Origin: Vibrio bivalvicida
GTDB taxonomy: Bacteria > Pseudomonadota > Gammaproteobacteria > Enterobacterales > Vibrionaceae
Direction: 5' to 3'
DNA: 64,000 bases
Assembly (NCBI RefSeq): GCF_001399455.2
Contig: NZ_LLEI02000023.1
Location: 1-64,000, forward strand
The position numbers and the translations under genes are program-made. A model generated the notes under the pieces. The model saw nothing but the letters and a program-made list of their open reading frames with translations. It was not told the origin of the DNA and did no database searches. Position 1 is the stretch's first letter, and each line of letters starts with the position of its first letter. This document shows, piece by piece, positions 21,644-31,232 of this stretch.

Positions 21644-23538
21644 TATGCTTCCTCACCTTTTTTCAATAGACCGTGTTTTTTCAAATGCACAAGTAAAATG
21701 GAAATGGCTGCTGGTGTAATACCTGAAATACGTGAAGCGATACCAATAGACTCAGGTTTTGCCTCAGTCAATTTTGCTACCACTTCGTTTGACAAACCGC
21801 TTACCTTGGCATAGTCGAGATCAACTGGCAGCTTGGTGTGCTCATGACGTAACGATTTTTCGATCTCGTCTTGCTGACGCTTGATATAGCCTTCGTATTT
21901 AACTTGGATCTCGACTTGCTCAGTAGCTTGTTGATCTTCCAATGCCGGCGCAAAGGCAGTTAATTGAGTCAATTGATCGTAAGACATTTCTGGGCGTCGC
22001 AGTAGATCTTCACCACTTGCTTCACGCACCATAGGCGTTTTTAACAACGCATTTAACGCTTCAATACCTTCCGATTTTGGATTCATCCAAATATCTTTTA
22101 GGCGTTGACGTTCAGTCTCAATATTGTTGATTTTTTCATTAAAGCGCGTCCAACGGACATCATCAACTAAACCAAGTTGGCGAGCTTGCTCTGTTAAGCG
22201 CAAGTCAGCATTGTCTTCACGCAGCAACAGACGATACTCCGCACGTGAAGTAAACATACGGTAAGGCTCTTTCGTCCCCATGGTTGACAGATCATCAATC
22301 AACACGCCCATGTAAGCCTGATCACGACGTGGGCTCCAGCCCTCTTTGTCCTGACTAAACAAACTTGCGTTGAGACCGGCCATTAACCCTTGCGCAGCAG
22401 CCTCTTCATAACCCGTAGTGCCGTTAATTTGGCCAGCAAAGAACAAGCCATTGATAAACTTAGTCTCATAGGTCTGTTTTAAGTCGCGCGGATCGAAAAA
22501 GTCATACTCAATCGCATAACCAGGTCGCACAATATGGGCATTTTCGAACCCTTTCATTGAACGAACGATCTGAACTTGAACGTCAAACGGCAAGCTGGTG
22601 GAGATACCATTCGGATACAACTCATGTGTATCAAGTCCCTCAGGCTCAATAAAGATCTGGTGACTGTTCTTATCGGCAAAACGCATCACTTTATCTTCAA
22701 TCGAAGGGCAGTAACGTGGACCAATGCCTTCAATCACACCCGCATACATAGGACTACGATCAAGGTTGTTGCGAATGACATCATGCGTCTTTTCGTTGGT
22801 ATGGGTAATAAAACACGGAATTTGTCGAGGATGCTGTTTACGAGCGCCAATGAATGAAAATACAGGCGCTGGATTATCACCATGTTGAGCTTCTAGCTCT
22901 GAAAAATCGACACTACGAGCATCAATACGTGGCGGTGTACCCGTTTTTAAACGATCGACCCGAAATGGTAATTCTCGCAAACGATCCGCAAGTGCGATCG
23001 ATGGAGGATCGCCTGCACGGCCGCCTGAAGAGCTTTCCATACCAATATGGATCTTACCACCCAAGAAGGTACCGACTGTAAGTACCACGGCTTGAGCGTA
23101 GAAACGTAGCCCCATTTGGGTAACCACACCTAAGACTTGATCCTGTTCGACAATAAGATCATCAACGGATTGTTGGAACAAAGTTAAGTTCGGTGTGTTT
23201 TCCAAAACACGACGCACGTAAGCTTTGTATAGTGCTCGGTCAGCTTGAGCACGAGTGGCACGTACTGCTGGGCCTTTTGAAGCGTTCAAAGTTCTAAATT
23301 GAATACCAGAATGATCGATTGCTTGGGCCATTAGTCCCCCCATCGCATCGACTTCTTTGACTAGGTGACCTTTACCAATACCGCCGATAGCAGGGTTACA
23401 CGACATTTGACCTAAGGTGTCAATGTTGTGAGTAAGCAACAAGGTTTTTTGCCCTGTACGAGCAGATGCGAGTGCGGCTTCCGTTCCTGCGTGACCGCCA
23501 CCTACGACGATGACATCAAATTTTTCGTGATAAAGCAT
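21643..23538 (-). CDS. mnmG: tRNA uridine-5-carboxymethylaminomethyl(34) synthesis enzyme MnmG
   Basis: 631 aa FAD protein that acts with MnmE to modify the tRNA wobble uridine. The N-terminal dinucleotide fold is [14 protein letters not shown] (about 11-24); [17 protein letters not shown] (about 43-59) and [10 protein letters not shown] (about 196-205) are family signatures. It borders oriC and is transcribed away from it, as gidA is in E. coli. Confidence 0.97.
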   Translation of the reverse strand: MLYHEKFDVIVVGGGHAGTEAALASARTGQKTLLLTHNIDTLGQMSCNPAIGGIGKGHLVKEVDAMGGLMAQAIDHSGIQFRTLNASKGPAVRATRAQADRALYKAYVRRVLENTPNLTLFQQSVDDLIVEQDQVLGVVTQMGLRFYAQAVVLTVGTFLGGKIHIGMESSSGGRAGDPPSIALADRLRELPFRVDRLKTGTPPRIDARSVDFSELEAQHGDNPAPVFSFIGARKQHPRQIPCFITHTNEKTHDVIRNNLDRSPMYAGVIEGIGPRYCPSIEDKVMRFADKNSHQIFIEPEGLDTHELYPNGISTSLPFDVQVQIVRSMKGFENAHIVRPGYAIEYDFFDPRDLKQTYETKFINGLFFAGQINGTTGYEEAAAQGLMAGLNASLFSQDKEGWSPRRDQAYMGVLIDDLSTMGTKEPYRMFTSRAEYRLLLREDNADLRLTEQARQLGLVDDVRWTRFNEKINNIETERQRLKDIWMNPKSEGIEALNALLKTPMVREASGEDLLRRPEMSYDQLTQLTAFAPALEDQQATEQVEIQVKYEGYIKRQQDEIEKSLRHEHTKLPVDLDYAKVSGLSNEVVAKLTEAKPESIGIASRISGITPAAISILLVHLKKHGLLKKGEEA

Positions 23539-23639
23539 GAACCGACCTCAGGTATTCAATAGAGAGCTGGATAAAGAAAAAGAGCGTTATTCTACCTTCT
23601 TTCACGAAGAGAGAAAATGCTTTTGACTCTTTTCATTCA

Positions 23640-23965
23640 AAGAGCCAAATCCTTATATATATAAGATCTATATATATGATCTTTTATTAGATCTATTATT
23701 AGGATCGCCTGTTTCTGTGGATAAGTAGAAAATGATCAACAAGATCATGGATCTTTTCGGGATCATATCATGTGATCTTACCTTGATCAGAATGAGGATT
23801 AGCTGGGATCAAAAATGGTACTTATGCACAGGGGGTGAAAAGGATCTAAGTTGTTCTTTGGATAACTATAGGTTAATCACCGGAAAGATCTACTTTTATC
23901 CACAAGCGGAATGGTCAAAAAAACAGCAAACAGTTCAGGGGGGCAAGGGAAATGTTATACACAAT
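23640..23965. other. oriC: Chromosome 1 replication origin oriC
   Basis: This is the 476-bp gap between mnmG and mioC. The unwinding element has three AT-rich 13-mers starting with GATC: GATCTATATATAT (23665), GATCTTTTATTAG (23678) and GATCTATTATTAG (23690, sharing one base with the previous). DnaA boxes in E. coli-like order are R1 TGTGGATAA (23716-23724), R2-like TTATGCACA (23822-23830), R3-like TTTGGATAA (23857-23865) and R4 TTATCCACA (23896-23904); another, TTATACACA (23955-23963), lies by mioC. I count 13 GATC (Dam/SeqA) sites in 23665-23890. Stretches such as GTTGTTCTTTGGATAACTA match E. coli oriC. No protein gene is supported inside it. Confidence 0.96.
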
Positions 23966-24014
23966 TAGAGTAAAACAGAGCTAAGTGGTCAACAGAGTGA
24001 CCACTTGAGGAGAG

Positions 24015-24449
24015 TTAAAATAGCTCAATATGGTCATTTAGCCATGTTTCAGCTGCATCTTCTGGTACATCGTGGCTGAGGATATCAATTGTAAAACACT
24101 CGGTAAGTGCGGTTGCCCCGATATCTGCAAGTAAATTGTGAGCATGTTGGCCGGCTGCGCAAAATGTATCGTAGCTTGAATCACCAATGGCGATGGTGGC
24201 GTATTTCACTTGGTTCATCTTAGGGGGAGTATCTTGTAGCGCTCGGATAAAAGGCTGAATGTTATCTGGATAATCGCCAGCACCGTGCGTTGAAGTAATG
24301 ACAAGCCAAGTGCCACTGTTGTCAACTTCATCTAGGTTGGGATGATTGTGAATAGTAGTCTCAAAGCCTTTTTCAATCAGTAGATCACTTAAGTGGTCTC
24401 CCACATACTCTGCACCACCAAGTGTGCTACCTGTAATAATGTGGATCAT
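24015..24449 (-). CDS. mioC: Flavodoxin-like protein MioC
   Basis: 144 aa flavodoxin fold. The FMN phosphate loop is [10 protein letters not shown] (about 6-15), and isoalloxazine loops are [11 protein letters not shown] (about 53-63) and GDSSYDTFC (about 89-97). MioC is implicated in biotin synthase electron supply in E. coli. It reads into oriC, so its transcription may influence the origin; a DnaA box lies at 23955-23963, just past its 3' end. Confidence 0.95.
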   Translation of the reverse strand: MIHIITGSTLGGAEYVGDHLSDLLIEKGFETTIHNHPNLDEVDNSGTWLVITSTHGAGDYPDNIQPFIRALQDTPPKMNQVKYATIAIGDSSYDTFCAAGQHAHNLLADIGATALTECFTIDILSHDVPEDAAETWLNDHIELF

Positions 24450-24477
24450 AGGTATTCCTTTATATACGCGTAAAAAA

Positions 24478-24495
24478 CGCGGCTAAGTTGCCGCG
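24478..24495 (-). terminator. Terminator after mnmE
   Basis: CGCGGC / GCCGCG stem with a 6-nt loop, followed on the minus strand by TTTTTTACGCG. It lies in the 53-bp gap before mioC and would limit mnmE read-through into mioC and oriC. Confidence 0.8.
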
Positions 24496-24502
24496 CTAAA
24501 GA

Positions 24503-25864
24503 TTATTTTCCGATACAGAAAGAAGAGAAGATGCGTCCGAGAAGGTCATCAGAGCTAAACTCGCCAGTAATTTCACTCAAGTGCTGCTGAGTGATACGTA
24601 GCTCTTCTGCTAGGATTTCACCAGCCATATAACCTTCTAGTTGCTGTTGGCCAACGTTTAAATGTTCTGCTGCGCGTTCGAGCGCTTCTAAGTGGCGGCG
24701 GCGGGCCATAAAGCCACCTTCGTTGCCTCCAGTAAAGCCCATACACTCCTTCAAATGAGTGCGCAGAGCTTCAACACCATCGCCCGTTTTAGCGGATAGG
24801 CGAATTAAAGTTGGATCGTTGACGTGACAAATGCCAAGATCTTCATCGGTTTGATCGGCCTTATTACGGATCACTGTCATACCGATATTGTCAGGTAGAC
24901 GATCGACAAAGTCAGGCCAGATTTCTATTGGATCGGTGGCATCGGTTGTGGTGCCATCGACCATAAACAGGACGCGATCTGCCTGAGCGATTTCATCCCA
25001 AGCGCGTTCTATACCGATTTTCTCGACTTCATCGGCAGCATCACGCAGACCTGCGGTATCAATAATATGCAGCGGCATACCATCAATATGGATGTGCTCG
25101 CGCAGTACGTCTCGCGTAGTTCCGGCAATATCCGTCACAATTGCCGATTCTTTACCTGAAAGGGCGTTGAGTAGGCTTGATTTGCCCGCATTTGGACGAC
25201 CTGCGATGACCACTTTCATCCCTTCACGCATAATAGCGCCTTGTGTCGCTTCTTTACGTACCGCAGCCAAGTTATCTATGATGGTTTGTAGATCGGTCGC
25301 CACTTTACCATCGGCTAGAAAATCAATTTCTTCTTCTGGGAAATCAATCGCGGCTTCAACATAGATACGTAAGTGGATGAGTGATTCTACTAGAGTATTG
25401 ATTCGACCTGAAAATGCCCCTTGCAGCGATTGGAGAGCCGATTTAGCGGCTTCTTCAGAACTGGCATCAATTAAGTCTGCAATAGCCTCCGCTTGAGCGA
25501 GATCGAGTTTGTCATTGAGGAACGCTCGTTCAGAGAATTCACCAGGTCTGGCTGTACGGATCCCTGATATTTGTAGGATACGCTTAATCAGCATATCCAT
25601 TACTACAGGGCCGCCATGGCCTTGCAGTTCAAGTACATCTTCACCAGTGAATGAGTGCGGGTTAGGGAAGTAAAGCGCGATACCTTGGTCGAGTTGTTTT
25701 CCGTCTTGTGAGTTAAATGGCAGATACTCAGCATAACGTGGACGCAGTTCCTTGCCTGTTACTTCAAGCGCGACTTGCGCAGCTAAAGGACCGGATACGC
25801 GAATAATGCCGACGCCACCACGACCGGGTGCTGTTGCTTGTGCAACAATGGTATCAGTTGTCAT
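24503..25864 (-). CDS. mnmE: tRNA modification GTPase MnmE
   Basis: 453 aa. It has an N-terminal tetrahydrofolate-binding domain ([16 protein letters not shown], about 10-25) and a G domain with P-loop [12 protein letters not shown] (about 222-233), DTAGLRD (about 269-275) and NKAD (about 335-338). The C-terminal catalytic FCIGK is intact. It partners MnmG, encoded on the other side of oriC, in wobble-uridine modification. Confidence 0.97.
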   Translation of the reverse strand: MTTDTIVAQATAPGRGGVGIIRVSGPLAAQVALEVTGKELRPRYAEYLPFNSQDGKQLDQGIALYFPNPHSFTGEDVLELQGHGGPVVMDMLIKRILQISGIRTARPGEFSERAFLNDKLDLAQAEAIADLIDASSEEAAKSALQSLQGAFSGRINTLVESLIHLRIYVEAAIDFPEEEIDFLADGKVATDLQTIIDNLAAVRKEATQGAIMREGMKVVIAGRPNAGKSSLLNALSGKESAIVTDIAGTTRDVLREHIHIDGMPLHIIDTAGLRDAADEVEKIGIERAWDEIAQADRVLFMVDGTTTDATDPIEIWPDFVDRLPDNIGMTVIRNKADQTDEDLGICHVNDPTLIRLSAKTGDGVEALRTHLKECMGFTGGNEGGFMARRRHLEALERAAEHLNVGQQQLEGYMAGEILAEELRITQQHLSEITGEFSSDDLLGRIFSSFCIGK

Positions 25865-25938
25865 AAATGTGCCTGTGTTATCTAAATGCCGAGTTAGGCA
25901 AAAAATCTGTTAGCTGAATTGTAATCAGCTCAAATAAA

Positions 25939-25962
25939 AAAGGCGACCTTTTGGCCGCCTTT
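25939..25962 (-). terminator. Terminator after yidC
   Basis: AAAGGCG / CGCCTTT stem extended past one mismatch, with a T-rich run on the minus strand (TTTTTATTTG). It lies about 20 bp after the yidC stop. Confidence 0.82.
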
Positions 25963-25983
25963 CATTGTTATTTCCGCTAAAGG

Positions 25984-27603
25984 TTACTTGCTGTGCAAAC
26001 CTTTTTTCTCCAGTGCTTTGTAAATAAGCGTTTGCTGGATTAGCGTTACTACGTTCGATACTAGCCAGTATAGAACCAGACCTGAAGGGAAGAACAGGAA
26101 GAAGAAAGTAAACATAACCGGCATAAAGGTCATGATCTTCTGCTGCATAGGGTCAGTGACTGTTGTTGGGCTCATCTTCTGGATCATAAACATAGATGCA
26201 CCCATCAGTAGTGGCAAGATGTAGTAAGGGTCTTGCGCTGAAAGGTCAGTAATCCAACCGAAGAATGGTGAGTGACGAAGCTCTACCGATTCCATTAGTG
26301 CCCAGTATAGTGAGATGAAAATAGGCATCTGTAGAATTAGAGGTAAACAACCACCGAGTGGGTTTACTTTCTCTTTCTTATACAGTTCCATCATTTCTTG
26401 GCTCATGCGCTGACGGTCATCGCCAATGCGCTCACGCATCGCTTGCAGTTTAGGCTGAAGCATGCGCATTTTCGCCATCGAAGTGTACTGCGCCTTGGTT
26501 AGTGGGTACATCGCACCACGGACAATGAAGGTTAGACAGATGATTGCCACACCCCAGTTGCTGACAAAGCTTTGAATGAACGAAAGTAATGAGTGTAGAG
26601 GTTTTGCTATAAACCACAACCAGCCATAGTCAACAACTAAGTCTAGATTTGGTGCTACTTCCGCCATTTGATTTTGAAGTTTTGGACCAACCCATAGTGT
26701 TGCTTTGAAGTTAGCGCTATCGCCATCAGCAATCGTTTTGTTTGGCATACGAACGCCAATATCACCCAGGTTGCCAATCACACGAGTGTATAGGTTAGTT
26801 CCTGGTTCATCGCGTGGAATCCACGCTGTAGCGAAGTAGTGTTGAATCATCGCCGCCCAGCCCTGACCATTGTTTAGGTTGAGGGACAGGTTGCGATCTT
26901 GCATGTCATCGAAGCTGTATTTTTTATAGCGGGTATCTTCAGTAGAGTATGCACCACCGCGGTAAGTCGGCATTGTAATACTGCCACCAGCGTCAAGTAG
27001 GTTTTGACGTAAGTGAGCGTACATACCAAATGTCGCGTTGTTACCCGATTTGTTTACCACATCATATTCAACGTCAAGTGCGTAGCTACCACGCTTAACA
27101 ATGAATGTTTTGGTGTACTCAAGGCCGTTGGCAGTGAATGTCATTGGAATACGCAGTTCATCTTGACCATCCGCTAGAGCAAAGCTATCTGCGCTAACAG
27201 AGTAAGCAGGGCGGTTAGTGCTGCTAAGGTCGATACCTTGTGGGCCTACAAGGCCACTTTGAGCAATAAACTGGTGACCTGATTCGTTCTTAAGCAGAAC
27301 GAATGGGTCAGCTGAGTCTAGTTCGTTTGAGTACTGGTTTAGGTCTGCGTGAATTACATCACCACCCACCGTATCAATCGACAGAGTCAATACATCAGTA
27401 GTTACAGTAATCGTTTTAGCAGAAGCTTGCTGCGCAGGAGCTGGGTCTAGCTCGTCGGCAAAAGATGGTGCAGGTAGAGTACTGCTTGATTGAGCCTGCT
27501 CAACCGGCTGAGGCGTTGGATTCTTTGCAACTTGCCATTGCTGGAACAATAGGAAAGAAACCAGTGCTAGCGCGATTAACAGAATATTACGTTGAGAATC
27601 CAT
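25984..27603 (-). CDS. yidC: Membrane protein insertase YidC
   Basis: 539 aa. It has an N-terminal membrane anchor (about 5-22), a large periplasmic domain (about 60-330), and a five-helix insertase core starting near [18 protein letters not shown] (about 328-345) with [20 protein letters not shown] (about 415-434), the conserved hydrophilic-groove region. It inserts small membrane proteins such as AtpE and AtpB, encoded 8 kb away. It is encoded in the rpmH-rnpA-yidD-yidC block. Confidence 0.97.
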   Translation of the reverse strand: MDSQRNILLIALALVSFLLFQQWQVAKNPTPQPVEQAQSSSTLPAPSFADELDPAPAQQASAKTITVTTDVLTLSIDTVGGDVIHADLNQYSNELDSADPFVLLKNESGHQFIAQSGLVGPQGIDLSSTNRPAYSVSADSFALADGQDELRIPMTFTANGLEYTKTFIVKRGSYALDVEYDVVNKSGNNATFGMYAHLRQNLLDAGGSITMPTYRGGAYSTEDTRYKKYSFDDMQDRNLSLNLNNGQGWAAMIQHYFATAWIPRDEPGTNLYTRVIGNLGDIGVRMPNKTIADGDSANFKATLWVGPKLQNQMAEVAPNLDLVVDYGWLWFIAKPLHSLLSFIQSFVSNWGVAIICLTFIVRGAMYPLTKAQYTSMAKMRMLQPKLQAMRERIGDDRQRMSQEMMELYKKEKVNPLGGCLPLILQMPIFISLYWALMESVELRHSPFFGWITDLSAQDPYYILPLLMGASMFMIQKMSPTTVTDPMQQKIMTFMPVMFTFFFLFFPSGLVLYWLVSNVVTLIQQTLIYKALEKKGLHSK

Positions 27604-27605
27604 CG

Positions 27606-27863
27606 TTATTTATCTCTGTCTTGTTTTTGGACTGGTGGAACGGGGTCATACCCCCCTTCATTCAAAGGATGGCATTTTAATAGACGTTTGCTTGATAACC
27701 AACACCCTTTTACAAAACCGTGAGCTTTTAACGCTTCTATGGCATAGGTAGAGCAAGTTGGAGTAAAACGACAACGTGGTCCAATAAGTGGACTAATAAC
27801 ACCTTGATAGAGACGGACGAGTCCGATTGCTAACCACGCGAAGGGCGAGACAGGCGCTGCCAT
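27606..27863 (-). CDS. yidD: Membrane protein insertion efficiency factor YidD
   Basis: 85 aa with the family core [20 protein letters not shown] (about 26-45) containing its conserved cysteines, and GGYDPVPP (about 70-77). It is an amphipathic, membrane-associated protein. Its first 34 bases overlap the end of rnpA in another frame, a conserved arrangement; yidC begins 2 bp after it ends. Confidence 0.95.
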   Translation of the reverse strand: MAAPVSPFAWLAIGLVRLYQGVISPLIGPRCRFTPTCSTYAIEALKAHGFVKGCWLSSKRLLKCHPLNEGGYDPVPPVQKQDRDK

Positions 27864-28186
27864 AATTTATCAAACAGTTTGAAAATATCTTCATTGCTTA
27901 AATCTTGCGCGCTTTTCTTGGCAATAACAACAAAATCTTTGTTAGCAAGCTGATGTTGATTGTTACGAAAACTTTCACGAGCAAGGCGCTTAAAACGGTT
28001 ACGACCTACAGCGGTTTTGATCTGTTTCTTGGGAACGGCTAAACCTAATCGAGGATGAGATAGGCTATTTTTACGAGCAATGATGGTGAAATGAGGTGAG
28101 CCAGCTCGATGAGCTTGCTGGAAGACATTTTGATAATGCTCGGGAGTTAACAAACGTAACTCCCGATTGAACGCGTACGTTTTCAA
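27830..28186 (-). CDS. rnpA: Ribonuclease P protein component RnpA
   Basis: 118 aa basic protein with the RNR motif [14 protein letters not shown] (about 61-74). It binds M1 RNA and helps process tRNA 5' ends. The start codon is TTG (28186-28184) with no strong Shine-Dalgarno, 13 bp after rpmH. An inefficient start is consistent with the need for far less RnpA than L34; E. coli uses GTG here. Confidence 0.94.
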   Translation of the reverse strand: MKTYAFNRELRLLTPEHYQNVFQQAHRAGSPHFTIIARKNSLSHPRLGLAVPKKQIKTAVGRNRFKRLARESFRNNQHQLANKDFVVIAKKSAQDLSNEDIFKLFDKLWQRLSRPSRG

Positions 28187-28199
28187 AATAATCTAGAGA

Positions 28200-28334
28200 T
28201 TACTTAGAAAGACGCTTACGGCCTTTTGCACGACGTGCATTAATTGTAGCACGACCGTTCTTAGTAGCCATACGTGCACGGAAACCGTGAGTACGCTTGC
28301 GCTTTAGAACTGAAGGTTGAAAAGTGCGTTTCAT
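28200..28334 (-). CDS. rpmH: 50S ribosomal protein L34
   Basis: 44 aa, too short for many ORF callers. The reading starts [17 protein letters not shown] and ends GRKRLSK, an almost invariant L34 sequence with the KRxHGFR core. ATG is at 28334-28332 and TAA at 28202-28200. It is first in rpmH-rnpA-yidD-yidC, with a strong promoter upstream. Confidence 0.98.
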   Translation of the reverse strand: MKRTFQPSVLKRKRTHGFRARMATKNGRATINARRAKGRKRLSK

Positions 28335-28447
28335 GATAATTACCTTTACTGATCAGTAGTTTTAGGTCAATGTTAACCCGGCGTGGGCAATAACGTCTTC
28401 TTTATATATAAAGAGGACAAACCGACGCCTCTCAACAAAGAGGCGGA

Positions 28448-28476
28448 ATTGTAATCACAGTCACACAAAGTGTCAA
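28448..28476 (-). promoter_or_regulatory. Strong sigma70 promoter for rpmH-rnpA
   Basis: Minus strand TTGACA (28471-28476), 17 bp, TACAAT (28448-28453), followed by a G/C-rich start region. The roughly 105-nt leader contains the palindrome TCTTTATATATAAAGA (28399-28414), which could form a weak hairpin. Nothing else is evident in 28335-28563 except a small dyad, AGGATCG / CGATCCT (28536-28551), near the end of the ABC operon. Confidence 0.88.
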
Positions 28477-28563
28477 TCTTTGTGCAAGCGCTAAATTCCG
28501 ACCGGGCGATTATACGTAGTGTGAGCAAAATCTCAAGGATCGTTCGATCCTATCTGTTGATCT

Positions 28564-29301
28564 TTATTCAGCACCGACTTGTCGAAGAAACTTTTGCAAG
28601 CGAGGATCTTGTGGATTGCCAAAGATATCCTGTGGAGAACCTTGCTCAACAATGTTTCCTTCCGCCATAAAGATCACTCTATCAGCAACCTCTTTGGCAA
28701 ATTGCATTTCGTGGGTAACCACGAGCATGGTTTGATGTTTTGTTGCTAAGTCTTTCATTAAATTAAGAACTTCTCCTACCCATTCAGGATCAAGCGCTGA
28801 AGTGGGTTCATCAAACAGCAGTAATTCTGGTTGCAATGCCATTGCTCGACCAATGCCGACTCGTTGTTGTTGACCACCAGAAAGTGCCGCTGGATAACTT
28901 TCTCCTTTATCGCCTAAACCGATATCGTCAAGAATTTCTTGAGCGCGGCGTAAAGCATCGGCTTTTTTCCAACCACGAACGGTTACTAGGCCCTCGGCAA
29001 TATTTTGTCTGGCAGTCATGTGGGCAAATAAAGCGTAGTTTTGAAATACGAAGCCTGTTTTGCGGCGTAATGCTAATACTTCTGCTTTGGTGTGTTTTTC
29101 GCTGTCGACACTGACGTCATCTATGGTTATGACTCCTTGGTCAGCACTTTCAAGAAAATTTACTGTACGCAGCAAGGTCGATTTACCCGTGCCACTTGAG
29201 CCAATGATGACGATGATTTCGCCTTGGTTGATTTCAAGGTCAATGCCTTTGAGAACTTCGGTATCGCCAAAGCGCTTATGAATATTGTTAAGTTTGATCA
29301 T
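28564..29301 (-). CDS. Amino-acid (cystine-type) ABC transporter ATP-binding protein
   Basis: 245 aa ABC ATPase of the polar amino acid family. Walker A is GSSGTGKST (about 34-42), the Q-loop is in [10 protein letters not shown], the signature is LSGGQQQR (about 140-147), Walker B is [12 protein letters not shown] (about 160-171), and the H-switch is in VVTHEM. It resembles E. coli TcyN. It overlaps the permease gene by 4 bp (ATGA type), so the two are co-translated. Confidence 0.9.
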   Translation of the reverse strand: MIKLNNIHKRFGDTEVLKGIDLEINQGEIIVIIGSSGTGKSTLLRTVNFLESADQGVITIDDVSVDSEKHTKAEVLALRRKTGFVFQNYALFAHMTARQNIAEGLVTVRGWKKADALRRAQEILDDIGLGDKGESYPAALSGGQQQRVGIGRAMALQPELLLFDEPTSALDPEWVGEVLNLMKDLATKHQTMLVVTHEMQFAKEVADRVIFMAEGNIVEQGSPQDIFGNPQDPRLQKFLRQVGAE

Positions 29302-29981
29302 CGTTCATACGCCTTATTCAATTTCGCTTCTGCCCAAATCTGTACTCGAGTCAGGATGACTACCACACCCCAGTAGATTAAGGCTACTGCAAGGAATGCT
29401 TCGAAGAAGCGAAAGCTGGATGATGCTTCCATCTGCGCTTTTGCCATGATTTCAGCTACCCCAAGAGTGAAAGCCAGTGAAGTTGATTTGATCATATCAA
29501 TGAAGTAGTTCATCAATGATGGCAGCGCGACACGGGTTGCTTGTGGCAAAATCACTCGGCGCATTGCCTGAGGTGTGGTCATTCCTACAGAGAGGCTGGC
29601 TTCCATTTGGCTGCGATCAATACCAATAATCGCTGCGCGAATACTTTCTGCCATGTAAGCGGCAAAGTGAAGGGTTAAGCCGATCACCGCAGCACCAAAT
29701 GCATCAAGACCGACTAAAAATGGGAAGATTTGTGGTAAACCATAATAAAGCAGGAACAGTTGAACTAGCAGTGGTGTTCCACGGAAGAAACTGATGTATA
29801 GCTGGCTAAGTTGATCGAGAACTGGGACGCGAAAAACACGGATATTCGCCAAAATAACAGATAAAATCAGCGAAAAGAATAAACCCCACGTTGCCATTTC
29901 CATGGTTGTGCCAAGATACCTGAGCAGTATCGGCATCAGATCCAGCATGTAATTAAAATCGAATCCCATAACGTGTCCCAA
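29298..29981 (-). CDS. Amino-acid (cystine-type) ABC transporter permease
   Basis: 227 aa inner-membrane permease of the HisMQ family with about five helices. The EAA loop region reads [23 protein letters not shown] in its core (about 131-153; key residues SVGM, G and LPQA). It follows the binding-protein gene after a hairpin and precedes the ATPase gene in a three-gene operon. Confidence 0.9.
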   Translation of the reverse strand: MGHVMGFDFNYMLDLMPILLRYLGTTMEMATWGLFFSLILSVILANIRVFRVPVLDQLSQLYISFFRGTPLLVQLFLLYYGLPQIFPFLVGLDAFGAAVIGLTLHFAAYMAESIRAAIIGIDRSQMEASLSVGMTTPQAMRRVILPQATRVALPSLMNYFIDMIKSTSLAFTLGVAEIMAKAQMEASSSFRFFEAFLAVALIYWGVVVILTRVQIWAEAKLNKAYER

Positions 29982-30004
29982 AATAAATCACAAATAAAAA
30001 ACAA

Positions 30005-30036
30005 AACCCACTGCAAAGGAAGGAAAGCAGTGGGTT
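30005..30036 (-). terminator. Intra-operon terminator/attenuator after the binding-protein gene
   Basis: 10-bp stem AACCCACTGC / GCAGTGGGTT with a 12-nt loop, followed on the minus strand by TTTGTTTTTTATTTG. It lies between the binding-protein gene and its permease, so most transcripts probably stop here, giving excess receptor over membrane subunits. Confidence 0.82.
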
Positions 30037-30082
30037 AAAGGCCAGCCGACTCATATAGAGCGGCTAGAAATCGAATCTCAGC

Positions 30083-30829
30083 TTATTTGGTGATATCAGC
30101 ACCAAACCACTTCTCAGAGATTTTGGCTAGCGTACCATCAGCACGCATTGCAGCAAGTGCTTGGTTTACTTCAGCTTGCAGCTTTTTACCATTGTCGTTA
30201 TCAACGAATGGCCATGCATTTTGGATGGTTTCGAAAGGCTGACCTGCTAGTTGTAGTGGTAGACCTGTTTTCTTGATCAGCTCAAGTGCCGAAAGGCGAT
30301 CCATGACAAATGCGTCAGCGCGACCCAGTGCAACATCGTGCTCAACCCCGGTATCGTACGTCTTGATATTGATTTTGCCATCTTTATCGTAATTACGCAG
30401 TAACTGCTCAAAGTTGGAGCCTAGGTTTACTGCAACGGTTTTACCTTCAAGGTCTTCAATACCTTGAATGCTGTCGTTGCCTTTACGAACTGTGATTTGC
30501 GCACCGTCTACCACATATGGGTCGGCAAATAGGTATTTTGCCTTACGTGCATCAGTCATAGTGATTTGGTTGGAGATAGTGTCGATACGACCTGTCTCTA
30601 ACAAGCCAAATAGACCAGAGAAGTTTGCTGTTACGTACTCAACGTTGTAATCGTTGCGTTTGCCGATCTCATCCCATAGGTCGACTTCGAAGCCTTGTAG
30701 CTTATCTTGCTGAACGAAAGTAAACGGGAAGTAGCGACCCGACATGCCGACTTTAACTTCAGTTGCCGCTTGAACAGTAGCAGCAGAAAGCGCGATTGCT
30801 GCTACTGCAGCTTTAATCCAGTTTTTCAT
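30083..30829 (-). CDS. Amino-acid (cystine-type) ABC transporter substrate-binding protein
   Basis: 248 aa from ATG at 30829 with a GGAG ribosome-binding site; the longer frame lacks one. Signal peptide MKNWIKAAVAAIALSAATVQA is cut near residue 21. Family-3 solute-binding motifs are GFEVDLWDEIG (about 46-56), ISNQITMTDARKAKYLFADPY, and the C-terminal EKWFGADITK, very like E. coli TcyJ (FliY). A cystine or similar polar amino acid ligand is therefore inferred. It is encoded between rpmH and dnaA, an arrangement I remember from V. cholerae. Confidence 0.88.
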   Translation of the reverse strand: MKNWIKAAVAAIALSAATVQAATEVKVGMSGRYFPFTFVQQDKLQGFEVDLWDEIGKRNDYNVEYVTANFSGLFGLLETGRIDTISNQITMTDARKAKYLFADPYVVDGAQITVRKGNDSIQGIEDLEGKTVAVNLGSNFEQLLRNYDKDGKINIKTYDTGVEHDVALGRADAFVMDRLSALELIKKTGLPLQLAGQPFETIQNAWPFVDNDNGKKLQAEVNQALAAMRADGTLAKISEKWFGADITK

Positions 30830-31019
30830 AGTACAACTCCATATAATTATGGGGATAAATACTACTGTCACTGTACTCAATTAGATAAATAACCAAGTGC
30901 AATAACCTAGACAGTAGAGTAATAAGGTAGGGTGATTTGCTGATATTCAACCTGTTAGACGAAGCTGGTTGAAAGAAGACGAATTTAGGGTGATGAAAAA
31001 TTTTCATTCACAGACTTAT

Positions 31020-31232
31020 CACCAGAACAAAGATCTCGTCAAAAATGCCTTAATGTGGATCGATATGTGAGTAAAAATGGGGCAGCATGTGGGGATCTTA
31101 CGGATAATCTCGAAAATATTGTGAATAACTTAGATCTTATTCACTGGATCGTCGATCATTTGCTGGCGATCTTGGTTATCAACAGGTAAAATTGCCAATC
31201 TTTTCCGATCAATTACTTCGAGTGGGGGCACT
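31020..31232 (+). promoter_or_regulatory. dnaA control region with DnaA boxes and GATC cluster
   Basis: Upstream of dnaA there is one consensus DnaA box, TGTGAATAA (31120-31128, reverse of TTATTCACA), and two near matches, TTATTCACT (31137-31145) and TTATCAACA (31176-31184). Eight GATC sites occur between 31032 and 31210. This suggests DnaA autoregulation plus SeqA sequestration, as in E. coli. The remaining 30830-31019 holds the binding-protein gene's upstream region; I could not pick a convincing promoter there. Confidence 0.75.

Noticed and set aside
23732-23968. 78-codon plus-strand ORF inside oriC
   Set aside because: It spans DnaA boxes and GATC sites of a clear origin, has no ribosome-binding site and resembles no protein; it is a chance frame in conserved non-coding DNA.
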